Source: Unio delphinus
Taxonomy: Eukaryota; Mollusca; Bivalvia; Unionida; Unionidae
Assembly: GCA_029339505.1 (NCBI GenBank)
Contig: JAQISU010000096.1
Location: 1,354,501-1,418,500 of the forward strand
Length of the DNA: 64,000 nt
Direction of reading: 5' to 3'
Part shown: positions 10,301 to 21,670 of the stretch, in pieces
Position numbering within the stretch: position 1 is the first letter of the stretch
Layout of the letters: every line of letters begins with the position of its first letter
The notes under the pieces: model-generated
The model's input: the letters and a program-made list of their open reading frames with translations, nothing else
Database searches by the model: none
What the model was told of the DNA's origin: nothing
Position numbers and translations under genes: made by a program

Positions 10301-11574
10301 GTATGGAAAGGTTTGCAAAGTTAAACTCACAGTAAGGAATAATGCAAGACAGTGGCCAGTTGTCTTATCCAGGCAATTGATTTTGCAATAATACAACATG
10401 TGATATGAATAATACAATCTGTCATATGGATAATACAATGTGTGATAGGACTAATACAATCTGTGATGTGGATAATACAATCTGTGATAGGAATAATACA
10501 ATCTGTGATAGGAAGGGGCAGGATTTGTTAGCTGCACTGAGGTTTACTGACAAGTTCTGATTGGGGAGGGGGAATTTATTCAATGTCAATGCATGTGGTG
10601 GATTATTTTTCTCATTTCTTATTAGAAACATTTTGTGGAAGAAAGTTTAGGATCATCAGTATGGGTGGAGCAATATAAAGACAATAATCAACAGCTTTTT
10701 ATATCATTAAAGAGTGAATTCAGTTCAGTTTGGAAAAAAATAATTTCTTGTAAATAAGAATTTATGTTTTTAAAGCACAGTTGTGTTTTCAGTATAAGAA
10801 ACTGCTAGAATCATTGCAGATATAGTTACAGAAGCATTGTGATGTCATCTATAGTATCACCGAGTGCACTCACATGGGATAGGCAAATCTCACATGGGAT
10901 AGGCAAATCTCACATGTGCAAACTGTGTCACATATACTGACAGTTGAGAGAAATTAAAACTTATGCTTGATCCATAAAGTAACTCTGCAACAAGCTAATG
11001 TTACATGTCAAGTGTTTGACAGCAGACTACTGGATTACTCTTAATTTTTTTAAAGCCATAATTGATGGGAAGAAAGCGGTAACAGTTATGTTCCCTTTGG
11101 TGACAGTTATTTGGGGGGTTTTCTTTTTTTTAAAAAAAACATTGCATATGTTGTTTTTTTTATATTTTTGTCATACCATCATACTTGGCATGAATCATTA
11201 TAAAGCTAAGAAAATTCATTCTACAACATATTTAATTGGAAACTAGTAATAACAAATTTAGATTAAGATTTCTGGGTCAAGGTCATATATTAAGTTTTAA
11301 TGGAGGCAATGGGCTTTCATTATCGGTCGTGGTAGATTTTATCTAAGACTGGTTTAACTTTTCTGGCTTTTTTTTAAATCAACGTTGTTGGTCCCATTCT
11401 ACCCGGTTCAGCTTAGTTTTCCATTTAAATAAAACAACAGACATTAAGGTTTATAAAATGGATTGAGGGAGCCAAGATTGTTCAGTTTTGGATTTGATTA
11501 CCAGACATGGTTGGCTGTCTCTGTGTGTCCTTGGGAAAGTCACATGGCTCCAATTTCCTCTACATGATATAGAC
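10300..11574. other. Intergenic stretch without a gene
   Basis: Apart from the 22-bp minisatellite and a 20-bp tandem duplication of CACATGGGATAGGCAAATCT near 10872-10911, I see no coding or RNA feature. Confidence 0.5.
10386..10513 (+). repeat. 22-bp minisatellite, about 6 copies
   Basis: The unit contains AATACAATCTGTGATAGG, with substitutions between copies. Confidence 0.9.
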
Positions 11575-12197
11575 CAGCGGTCTCAGGCACGTGGACCGCA
11601 TACGGCCCTCCAAGCAGTATCCTGTGGCCCGTATAATGATCGGCGTCACAGTGGTGTCGTGCGAGGTAATAAACGTGCTGCGTCCCTTTAGCAAACGAAA
11701 ATGCCCTAATGGCCATACACCACAATTAATTTTACTATATGTTCTCTACATATATTTCTCAGCACTGACCTTTCCACAGTGTGACAATCAATACAAGTCA
11801 TATGTTAATCTAAAATACCTCCAAAGATGACTTCACGGTGAAGTTCTTGTCAAGGGTTGACCGGCATTTTGTTGAGTGGCTGCACTGTAAATTAAGCAGC
11901 ATGTACACAGAACACTGATTTCACTTCCGGATCATCACTAAGGCCTAATTACACTGTGCACTGTCGCCAAAATACATACAGACAACCACTCTCAGAACTC
12001 CTATTCTTAAGAATAAACAATTAACTTTAAATCCATACCAAACATGCATCAATATAACTCTTCTATCACCACCAAAAGGAGAGAGGAAAAAATGTTCTAA
12101 AAATAGACTGGAACTACATGGGTACTGAACTGGAAGTATTAATTGTGATGCGATTCCTAATGCGGCCCTCAGGGTAGTTTGAGTTTGAGTACCTCTG
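11575..12197. mobile_element. hAT-like non-autonomous element, 623 bp
   Basis: It begins CAGCGGTCTCAGGCACG and ends GAGTTTGAGTACCTCTG, imperfect inverted repeats of the CAG..CTG hAT type, each followed inward by CGGCCCTC-like sequence. The flanks are ATATAGAC (11567-11574) and ATATAGAT (12198-12205), an 8-bp target duplication with one mismatch. No transposase is visible. Confidence 0.75.
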
Positions 12198-12205
12198 ATA
12201 TAGAT

Positions 12206-12954
12206 AATAATGTTTCAGCAGTGTCATTAAAACTAACACCCACCCCCAATTGTGGTTACCACATTTATGGCAATGACAGTTAACTATAATTTTGAAGAAT
12301 CACAGAATCCCATTCACGTCAATCAAAGTACTGGCGGTACTGATGCATTCCACAAGATAATTGCTGGAATTAACAGAAATATGGGAAATTAAGGTGTAAG
12401 CACACAGACTAGAGTTCTGATGAACAAAATCTTAAGTCCATATACAAAATCTTCCATTTCTTTTTAACTAAATGAACCCAAGATTATATTTTGAGTTTGT
12501 GTTGATTTAGTCCAATTATTGACACTATTGGTGTACTAATTTTATTGGCTACTGAATTCTGCTTTATTCTTTATAGTGGACCAAATATAGCAATGTACAT
12601 GATGGTAAAATATTACAAATCACTTTATTTTCTAATAAATTGTATCATAGACTGTCAGTGAGGGAAGTTATTAATGATGGACACCATGCAGACTGCAGTG
12701 CCGTGTTATTAGCAACTGGACAAATCACCAGTCTATGTTTTCTGTTCAGAGCACGAGATGTCTTTCCTGCTGCTAAAAATGTTGTATTTTTGGGGTTTTC
12801 TTCTGAGAGATTGTAAAGTTTGTTATTGTGAGATTATTTATCACAAAAAAAATCTTACCTCTCGTCGTCCCCCATCCTATGTTTGTCATGTCCTCTTGCT
12901 CTCCTCTTACTTAATGCGTTATTTTAAACTGAAATTACGATCAATACTCTGCAA
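12206..12954. other. No feature recognised
   Basis: AT-rich sequence with only short chance open frames and no recognisable repeat. Confidence 0.4.
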
Positions 12955-13380
12955 TTGTCCTCAGTGCATGGATTGTGGTGTCCCGATTATCTTCACTACA
13001 TGGATCGTGTTGCTGCGATTGTTGTGATTGACCCAATTGTGATTTCCTGGATTGTTTTTTGTGCACGCATTGTGGTACTTAAATGGCTTTTAATGATCAG
13101 ATTTCAGTGTCCTGATTGTCGTGAGATGACGTATTGTGGTGCACTTATTTTCTTGAGTGTTCAGATTGTGGTGCTCCGATTGTCATAAGTATTTTTAATT
13201 TAATTGTGATGTCCCGATTATCCTTGTGCACGGAATGGTACCTTTATAGTCTTCGATGTACTGATTGTGGTTCGATAATTGTCGTCCGTGCACGGATTGT
13301 GGTGCCCCGAGTTTATTGAGTGCTCGAATTGCAAGGCTCGATTGTGTTGTGTTCACGGATTGTACTACCCGATTACCTTA
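12955..13380 (+). repeat. Degenerate 30-40 bp tandem repeat
   Basis: Variants of GGATTGTGGTGCCCCGATT, often followed by TATCTTGAGTGCACGGATT-like text, recur about ten times with heavy divergence. The order of variants suggests an old, no longer homogenised minisatellite. Confidence 0.7.
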
Positions 13381-13454
13381 GTGAAAAATCAAGAAAGAAA
13401 TCTGTGATCTAAGACACTAGAAACCCAAAGTTTTATTCATTAAGAAAAGTACAC

Positions 13455-13631
13455 CAGTGGCGTAGCGACGGGGAAGGGGGCATTCGCCCCTGGCGCCGGT
13501 GGCTAGGGGGCGCCAAATGGGACCCAGATCGGCCCAATGTATCAACATAACTGCGCAACAGGGGCAGCCGGGGGGGGGGGGCAAATTTGGGTGTTTTGCC
13601 CTGGGTGCCAAATATCCTCGTTACGCCACTG
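13455..13631. mobile_element. hAT-type MITE, family M1, copy a (177 bp)
   Basis: Inverted ends are CAGTGGCGTAGCGACGGGG on the left and CTCGTTACGCCACTG on the right. The flanks AAGTACAC (13447-13454) and ATGTACAC (13632-13639) match at 7 of 8 bases, as expected for an old 8-bp hAT duplication. The interior is unusually GC-rich with a G-run at 13569-13580. Confidence 0.85.
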
Positions 13632-14234
13632 ATGTACACACTTGAAAAACTGCCATTAATGGTGTATATTATAGTTAATTACAAAGGCAAACATTTAGAA
13701 CCGGAGTGTTCGTCACAAACAGGTTGTGTTACAGTGATAGGGAAATAGACTAGTTTTGCTTAGTAACATAGCTGTATTTTAATCTTTTTTTTTTGTAATG
13801 CTTCGTTAATTTATGACCACGCTACATTTTAAGATCATAAATATGCTTTGAAATGTAATAGTTTTGTGATGTCGTACGTATGTTAGTACTAAATTGGTCA
13901 ATATTGGTATGAACCTGATATTTCGGAAGAAAGTGCGAGGATTTCTACGAACATTTTTCTTTACTTTTGGAATCTTGCTTTCGACGCACATATTTGAAGT
14001 TTTATCACTTGTTATCCATTTACTTGTCAAACGAGTAGCACCCAGGTAGTACTAAGTTCAATGCAATCTTCTGCGTGTATGTATCATAATAATTCCACTC
14101 AGAAGGTTTTATTAATGTGAGCTTAATTCGTCCAGCTCTATTGGGGGATGGGGAGGTACGGGTGGCAGACTGGTCTATGTGCTGCATTATCTTCCCCTGG
14201 ATCGTTGGTTGCACCATATGTACTAGCCGCCATG

Positions 14235-15000
<766 letters not shown>

Positions 15001-15029
15001 CTGTTTTTTTGTTTTTTTCGAATACCACA

Positions 15030-15243
15030 GAGGTGATCTTTCAACCACTAGGATATGGCTGCCTCTCCAAACTCGGGGGACGTCCATTTAACGCCCACAT
15101 CCGACGGACAGCAGACTTTAGCACCAAGCCCAGCAATTATGTGAATGGAGTTGTTCGGAAATAGTTCCTTGTCCCCATTAGGGATTTGAACCTGGAATAT
15201 CGGGCACTGAAGACTGGTATACAAAGTACTTGGCCATTGCTGT
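15030..15243 (-). mobile_element. Possible tRNA-derived SINE, third type
   Basis: On the minus strand a B-box-like AGGTTCAAATCCC (complement of 15182-15194) follows ATGGCCAAGTACTTTG. Further on, GCAGCCATATCCTAGTGG resembles an A-box region, and the minus-strand end runs into an A-rich tail. The order of the boxes is atypical, so this may be two fragments. Confidence 0.4.
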
Positions 15244-16229
15244 GTTTAATCATGCTTTTTTTCTAGTGACGTGCCCTGTAAAATCAAGCCACGCGTTCAA
15301 TCATTACACATACGTTACACGGCGCTTACCCCCCCCCCCCCCCAACAAAATGCAAACAAAAAGAATGTGGCTGCAGCATGCATATCCAACTTTTCACATT
15401 TCTATTGACGCTAAGTGAGAACAAGTGTGTGTTATAAGTACAACGGGGTGAATTTGGATGTCAGTTTTGTGAAAATAAGCGCAGTCTTATGCCTGCTTTA
15501 GATAAGAAAAATTAATCAAAATGTACTGCCTGCATCATAAACCCAATAAATACACGAGGCATGCTTTGAATGCCATCACTTCTTCCTGTCGGCAATACGT
15601 GCGAATTATGACACCATGATCTAAAGGGCTTTATCTTATGTAGTTGCTCTATCGCTTGCCATTGTTTCGTGTTCGCGCTTTTAATGTAAGCTGCTACTGC
15701 AGGTTCAACAGAGCAGACGTTTATGTTAAAAGTGGTGTTTATTCCCGCGGTGAGGAAACCGGAATGGTTTTTTTTGAGTGTGTGCACGCGAAAGCCGGGA
15801 CCAAACAGAGATGTACTGCATATTAGCCATTTCCTAAAATATACATGTATATCATTTACTGAATTCAGACTGGTTCAACCCAAGATGATCTTCTAAATTT
15901 TTTTTACTGCCTGTAAAAAATATAGTCTCCCTGTACATTTTTAATTAACAAGATAGGTAAATGGATAATACAAATAAGCGAAACTGTGAGTAAAATTGTT
16001 GGTGTAAACCTAAAGCTAAAGTACATGGGCAGCCGTTTTTACATATATTCAATTCAATGCAGACCTCAACGTTATCCGCCCATACAAGTATTGCGTGTTT
16101 CAACGATGCTTTTCAAAACGAAACCTCCTTACAAGGGGTTTAATTTCACTTAATTAATGTTAAGTCGGTTTTTAATTAGAATCTTTCATTGTTAATTCAG
16201 CAGCTGTTTTAAGAGGAAACATACCATCC
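15244..16229. other. No feature recognised
   Basis: Intergenic sequence with a C-run at 15329-15343. Overlapping open frames on both strands near 15512-15826 show no recognisable domain. Confidence 0.4.
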
Positions 16230-16445
16230 CTTTGAAGCTTATCTTCGACGCTTATCCTAAATCGCCAGATTACTTAAAGTTGCTTGTGCTCAACGGCACA
16301 CCAGCAGATGAAGGAATGTTTTGTAGCTCTACACGGGATGCAAATTTCCATGCCCATTAACACACTAGCCGATCGGAACTGGTCTTGGCAGGATTCAAAC
16401 ACGCAATTGTTGAGTCGGATACGCTAACCAATTAAGCCACCGTGG
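16230..16445 (-). mobile_element. tRNA-derived SINE-like copy, third type
   Basis: Read on the minus strand from 16445, the sequence starts CCACGGTGGCTTAATTGG, continues TTAGCGTATCCGACTC and reaches a B-box-like GTGTTTGAATCC near 16400. This is a convincing tRNA-like head. The body beyond it does not match families 1 or 2, and the 3' boundary is uncertain. Confidence 0.55.
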
Positions 16446-16570
16446 ATACTCCTAAATAATCATAATAACATAAAACTGAATTTATCAAGCTTCATGCTCA
16501 AACGTCTTTTTAAATTCTGCATGAATCATGGAGCCGTTTCTACATGTCTCTTTTCTCGTGATTTTCACTT

Positions 16571-16908
16571 CCGCTCCAGTGACCTACTGGTAAGAGCGTC
16601 GCCTTGGATGCCAGAGGTTGCGGGTTCAAACCCCAGCCGTGTCTTACCAAATACATATAGAAATGGTACTAACAGCTGCCTCACTTGGCGCTCAGCATTA
16701 AGAGGTTAGTGATAGAACTGGTCGGCTTGACTGGCCATGACTGGTGGGCCTGCTACACAATAATATAACGGGGTGGAGACAGCATCTCTGCGGCATGATG
16801 TCCCATGGCTTAGACATCACTATATTTACCACACTGCAGACATCTTAGAGGTATGACTAAAAAATTTTGAAAGTTGCGTTACAAATCCAAATCTCACAAA
16901 GACACACC
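16571..16908 (+). mobile_element. SINE family 2 (tRNA-derived, CA tail), copy a
   Basis: The head reads CGCTCCAGTGACCTACTGG, then TAAGAGCGTCGCC and the B-box GGGTTCAAACCCC. The body contains GCTGCCTCACTTGGCGCTCA, GGCATGATGTCCCATGG and CACTGCAGACATCTTAGAGG. The 3' end reads GTTACAAATCCAAATCTCAC and a short CA-rich tail. Confidence 0.85.
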
Positions 16909-17778
16909 TTGTGGTTTTCAAGCTACACGTGTGGTTCCAACCCCCCACTCACCCCCACCCCCCAATAAACTATGTATGCAATAATGCTAAAAATAATAGT
17001 AGATATGTACCGTATTTCCAGACGCAATAATTTCTTCCAGCCGGATTCTTCTGCTATATTTGGTGATTAAGTATTCGAATAGCTGTAAATATGGTATATT
17101 AATTAAAGTAAACGGTATCGATACAACATTGATTACACATAATTAAAAATACATCAAGCAATAGCATTTCAGCCGTACACAATTGGATACTGACATGTTT
17201 TGTGGTTTTTTGTGACAATTCGAGTTACAGATGGAACAGAGAAAAACCAGTGATCATGCAAAGTAATCGTTTTCCCACATTTGCCGCCCTTGTTATTGCT
17301 TCCGTGACGGTCTTTCAAGCACATGGTTTTGTAGCCCTCTTTATGCGCAGGATGAAAGTTAGCGTGATTCTACAAACAACATCAATACCAAAGCATTCTG
17401 GAGTCTTTTCTTCGTCTGGATCAAACGAAATACTACTTCCTGTGACCTAAATAAAAAATCTTTTCATGATTTAAAGATTGGATTGTCATGTTTTGTTTTT
17501 GGGGATATGGGGACGGAGCACCCGGAATGACCATATTTGCTCATTGACTTCAGCAACAAATAGTGTACAATAATGATATTAAACAAAGAATATATATTTG
17601 ATACCGACTTGCAAAAAGGTTCTGATAATTATTGATATATTAACTATTTTTATGTAGAAGCATCTTGATTTGGTGCTGTCCGTCCGTTCGTCCATCCATT
17701 CTGTCCGTCCATTCCGTGATGTTCGATAGAAAGATTGCACAAAAAATACTAAATGTAGAATAATGGAACTTGATTTGC

Positions 17779-17779
<1 letters not shown>
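16909..17779. other. No feature recognised
   Basis: Intergenic sequence with C-rich runs near 16940-16970. The open frame at 17202-17450 has no recognisable domain. Confidence 0.4.
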
Positions 17780-17823
<44 letters not shown>

Positions 17824-18125
17824 GGATTTTTAACGTAGCTTTAACAATTATTCAGTCATATCGCCACGATGGCTGCAGTGTGGCAGTTTATAATGATGTC
17901 TAGCACTGGGGCATCATGCAGCAGACATGTAGCATGATGTCCCACCCAGTCACATTATCCTGACACCAGGCCGACCAGTCCTAACACTACCCTCTTAATG
18001 CTTAGCGCCAAGCGAGCCAGCTGTTAGTACCATTTTTGTAAGTTTTGGTATGATTCGGCTAGGGGTCGAACCCACGACCTCCCGCTTCTGCGGCTAACGC
18101 TCTAACCACTAGGCCACCGGAGCGG
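17780..18125 (-). mobile_element. SINE family 2, copy b with long (CA)n tail
   Basis: On the minus strand this full copy begins CGCTCCGGTGGCCTAGTGG, with B-box GGGTTCGACCCC. It passes through the same body as copy a and ends GCTACGTTAAAAATCC followed by a CA microsatellite (seen as TG at 17780-17821). It is the best-preserved family 2 member in the window. Confidence 0.9.
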
Positions 18126-18677
18126 ATATCCACATTCGTAATGCATGTGCATATGAACTAATTAGATTTTCCGGCCTGCGTGACCATGTCCGCACGTCTG
18201 TTCCCTATTTCATTCTCTCGTAAAATCTCCTGTTCTCCATAATTTACAGTTTCCGAAAGATACAGAAGCATGTATTTGGAATAAGACAAAATAATCGATT
18301 TTGATTGAAAAATTCGAAAGTCACTGTCGCATAGGCTGAAAGTAGGAAAACTGTTTCCACGCAATAATTTGACTTACAGGCCAGGTACCTTGAATAAATT
18401 ATTCGTATTTGAGATAAATATGACATCTATTGATTTTGGGATCCAAAGGTCAACGTCACGAATCCTCTAAGAGGAAAAATGGGTCACGCATGATGTCTTA
18501 AGTTTTTGACAAAGCTTGGTGAAACAGGGTAGGTGGCTTATATTTGAGACGAGTTAGATACCTATCTATTTTGGGATGAAATGGTCAAAGGTCATATGTC
18601 AAGGTCACAGAGTTTGCAAGAAGGGAAAGCTATTTTCATAAGACTACTTAAGATATGTACCTTGCATTGACTAAAGT

Positions 18678-18680
<3 letters not shown>
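18126..18680. other. Intergenic, with AAGGTCA-type repeat
   Basis: Positions 18445-18620 contain repeated AAGGTCAACGTCACG and GTCAAGGTCACAGA phrases related to those at 9950-10300. Nothing coding is recognised. Confidence 0.4.
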
Positions 18681-18716
<36 letters not shown>

Positions 18717-18724
18717 GTAATAAT
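18680..18724. repeat. (AAT)n microsatellite
   Basis: About 14 ATA/AAT units, with one interruption near the end. Confidence 0.95.
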
Positions 18725-18874
18725 GTGGACTTAATACAGTGCATACTATTTAGAAGATCTTAGCGCTTTAGAATATTAGATAACATAATAACATACAATG
18801 ACAACATTACATAAACAGACACCATGCCATTTTCAAAACAAAAAAATATGCTGACAATAATTAGGGAAGTAGAT

Positions 18875-19180
18875 CGCTCCGGTGTCTTAAGTATTTAGAG
18901 CTTCCGCCTCGGAAGGGGGAAGTTGAAGGTTCGAACTCCGGTCGAGTTATACCAAAGACTTAAAATTGGTACTAGAAGCTGCCTCACTTGGCATTAATAG
19001 GTTAGTGTCATGACTTATTATCCTGGTGTAATGATAATGTGACTGGGTTGGACATCATGCTACATGTATGCGGAATGATGCCCCGGTGCTAGACATCGCT
19101 AAAAATTGCCACAATGCAGACATCGTAGTGATATGACTGAATTTTTTTAAACCTACGTTAAAAATCCAAAATCACACACT
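18875..19180 (+). mobile_element. SINE family 2, copy c
   Basis: It begins CGCTCCGGTGTCTTAAGTA, with B-box AGGTTCGAACTCC. The body matches copies a and b, though a short segment is missing after GGTTAGTGTCATGAC. It ends ACGTTAAAAATCCAAAATC, then ACACACTCAC, where a family 1 SINE begins without a gap. Confidence 0.85.
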
Positions 19181-19403
19181 CACTGTTACGGATCACTACC
19201 ATCTCATCTCTGTCTGAGTGGGTTCGAGTCTCAGATTCGGTCAATGCGGGTATGTGACAAAACTTGCTAGTAGCTTCTCGTGCGCCGGTAGTTCTTTCTG
19301 GGGTTTTCCTGGGTTCTTCCTCCACCATTATTACTGGCTGCGATGTATAGCCTATCTTGTGCTGAAAAATGGTGTTAAACCCTATAACAATAACAACAAC
19401 AAA
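19181..19403 (+). mobile_element. SINE family 1, copy d (5'-truncated)
   Basis: It starts at CTGTTACGGATCACTACC, lacking the A-box, and continues through the B-box GGTTCGAGTCT and the core to GTTAAACCCTATAACAATAA. It abuts the CA tail of a family 2 SINE at 19180. Confidence 0.85.
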
Positions 19404-20589
19404 ATATATAAATATAATAAAATAATATCAAAAAGTTATATGCTCATATTCATTTACAGTTTACATTTGAAGTCCAGACAGTGAAAATGACCTATCTGAA
19501 ATAGTAGTTGGTGGGTGGGGTTAAGTGCACATCTGATGAAAGGCCAAGCTCGATAACCCAACTTACACCCATCAATCGTGCACCAAAATAAAGGAAATTA
19601 AAAGTTTCTTTAACAATACCTAAGATATGGACCATATATTTTTATATTTTTTTCTCCAAAAGATAGCCACGATAACCACTAAGGAAACGTAGGGAAATTG
19701 TTTATCTTTGAATATCTAACTTTATGCAAAATACGAAACTGTAGGACGCCACCATTACCGATATAAATAAACTGGCTTAGAGGAAGAACCAAAAAGCGTC
19801 TGCATGACCCAGAAAGCAGGTACATTTTACATCCTGCCGTTTTCACTAAACAAGAAGCAAAGAATTTTTTTTTTAAATTCAGGTCTACGTTATCATAATT
19901 ATTACAATAAGTAACTTCACTATACAAATTAATGCCAGACAGACTATGCAAAACAAGGCACTGTTTCTTCGGAATAGCTTCCTGATTTTGGTCAATCCCA
20001 AGGGTTGGGGTGGGTGCAAATTGTTGTTGATAGCATCACAAGCGTTTCTTTGGATCGGTGGAAAAATCTGCGATTACGAGCTGTTCAATCGATTCGAGAA
20101 CGACTACAACAATTAGTGACTTGTTTACTGTGGGTAAAACAAAATGCGATTACACTTCCATCTACAGTAGTAATGACAAACTCGGGTATCAGTAAAGATC
20201 ACCAATGAAGCTCCTAAGTTACATCCAATCGATTCGGTGATTGAAACTGTAGCAACTGGAAGCGGATTACATTCGTAGAAGAGATCTGGATAAAAGGCAT
20301 AAGAAAAAATCTCAAATATATAAACAATGGCAACACTTGAAGGTGGATATGGATCCCTTTTTTAAAATTGCTTTTTAAGATAGACCAAGCAAAAAAGATT
20401 TTCAGCATTATTCGTAATCGACTATATACACCAATCAACCTAAATTCGAATCACAACGGAAAGAAACGTCCACCTCATTATCTTTTTCGACTGCAGTAAC
20501 ACACTTAGAGACCTAATAATGTTTTGTACCTTATATGTTTTCAGCATGTATTTATGTTTTCCGATTTCATGTTTTTTTTCTTTCTATAG
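19404..20589. other. No gene recognised
   Basis: A stretch of moderately complex sequence with several short open frames on both strands, none with a recognisable domain. It may contain LINE-derived sequence, because it leads into an L2-type 3' tail. Confidence 0.4.
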
Positions 20590-20691
20590 TGTAGTCATAT
20601 CATAATAGATGTTGTAAAGCGCTTAGAGCTTCTAAAAATTAGGCGCTATACAAAGTCCTCCTCCTCCTCCTCCTCCTCATCCTCATCATCA

Positions 20692-20742
<51 letters not shown>
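20590..20742 (+). mobile_element. L2-type LINE (or SINE) 3' tail with trinucleotide run
   Basis: TGTAAAGCGCTTAGAGC, a short spacer and GGCGCTATACAAA form the stem-like 3' end characteristic of L2-clade LINEs and the SINEs that use them. It is followed by CTC, CAT and ATT repeats (20657-20742). The 5' extent is not determined. Confidence 0.7.
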
Positions 20743-20746
<4 letters not shown>

Positions 20747-21456
20747 TTGCATTTATCAAAACCCATGTGAATGCCATGGCCACTCGGTGCTATCCAATCT
20801 ACCATCTTCAGTAACTTCATTTACAAAATACTTAGGACTTCTAACCAACAAAAAATGAAAAACAAAAAATGAAGAAAGAGTAACAACGGCCGCTTTGATT
20901 AGTTTACTGAAGTGAATAAACTTAAACCTCATATCTTAATGGGGTGCGAATCCGGTTCTTCGTTATTTACTGTATCCGGCTATTATAGTTGATGCCGTCA
21001 ATTCACTTCATTGATAAACAATCAGATTGCTGTACGAGCAATAATACGTAACGAACCCGACAACGGTCTTCCAAAATCTCTCCTATATACGACATCAATA
21101 TCATTAATAGCATGAGATGAAATTCAGTATGAAGCATTCCACATCGGTCTAGGTAGATACTTAACCACCTTTAACACTATGTTTAAGATTTATTATTAAA
21201 AGTAAGCGATGGATTCTGACCGCGCTGATGAGGCTGTGGAATTTTCCGACTTTGATGCTAACACTGACAGTGATTTGTATCACTTGTCAACGAGATGTAC
21301 CAGTAACAACTCGAGGCTAGCTTGGTGTTATAGCTTAAATACGTGAAAATACCCTGTCACAGAGATAATAAAAACATCCAAACACATCCCTTCATAGTTC
21401 TGTTTATTCCATAATCCAGCCTAAAACAGATGAAATTAAGCAGTTTACAGAGGAAC
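20743..21456. other. No firm feature; small acidic ORF at 21209-21346
   Basis: The interval is mostly non-repetitive. A 45-codon ORF at 21209-21346 begins MDSDRADEAVEFSDFDAN, an acidic opening like some transposase N-termini, but it is too short to assign. Confidence 0.3.
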
Positions 21457-21670
21457 ATATTGTATTCGAGTTTTGTTACTATGTTGGTCAGTATTGTACT
21501 CGAGTTATGTTACTATGTTGGGTCAGTATTGTACTCGAATTGTGTTACTGTGTAGGGTCAATATTATATTCGAGTTTTGTTATTGTGTAGGGTCAATGTT
21601 GTACTCGAGTTATGCTACTATGTTGGGTCAATATTGTACTCGATTTATTTTACTATGTAGGGTTAGAATT
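21457..21670 (+). repeat. 35-bp minisatellite, left array, about 6 copies
   Basis: The unit reads TACTCGAGTTATGTTACTA, then TGTTGGGTCAGTATTG, with variants. It is the same unit, in the same orientation, as the large array at 29258-30050. Confidence 0.95.

Noticed and set aside
16571..16640. SINE heads as functional tRNA genes (here and at the other copies)
   Set aside because: A/B boxes are present, but the tRNA cloverleaf and 3' acceptor are not, and each head is joined to a shared SINE body.
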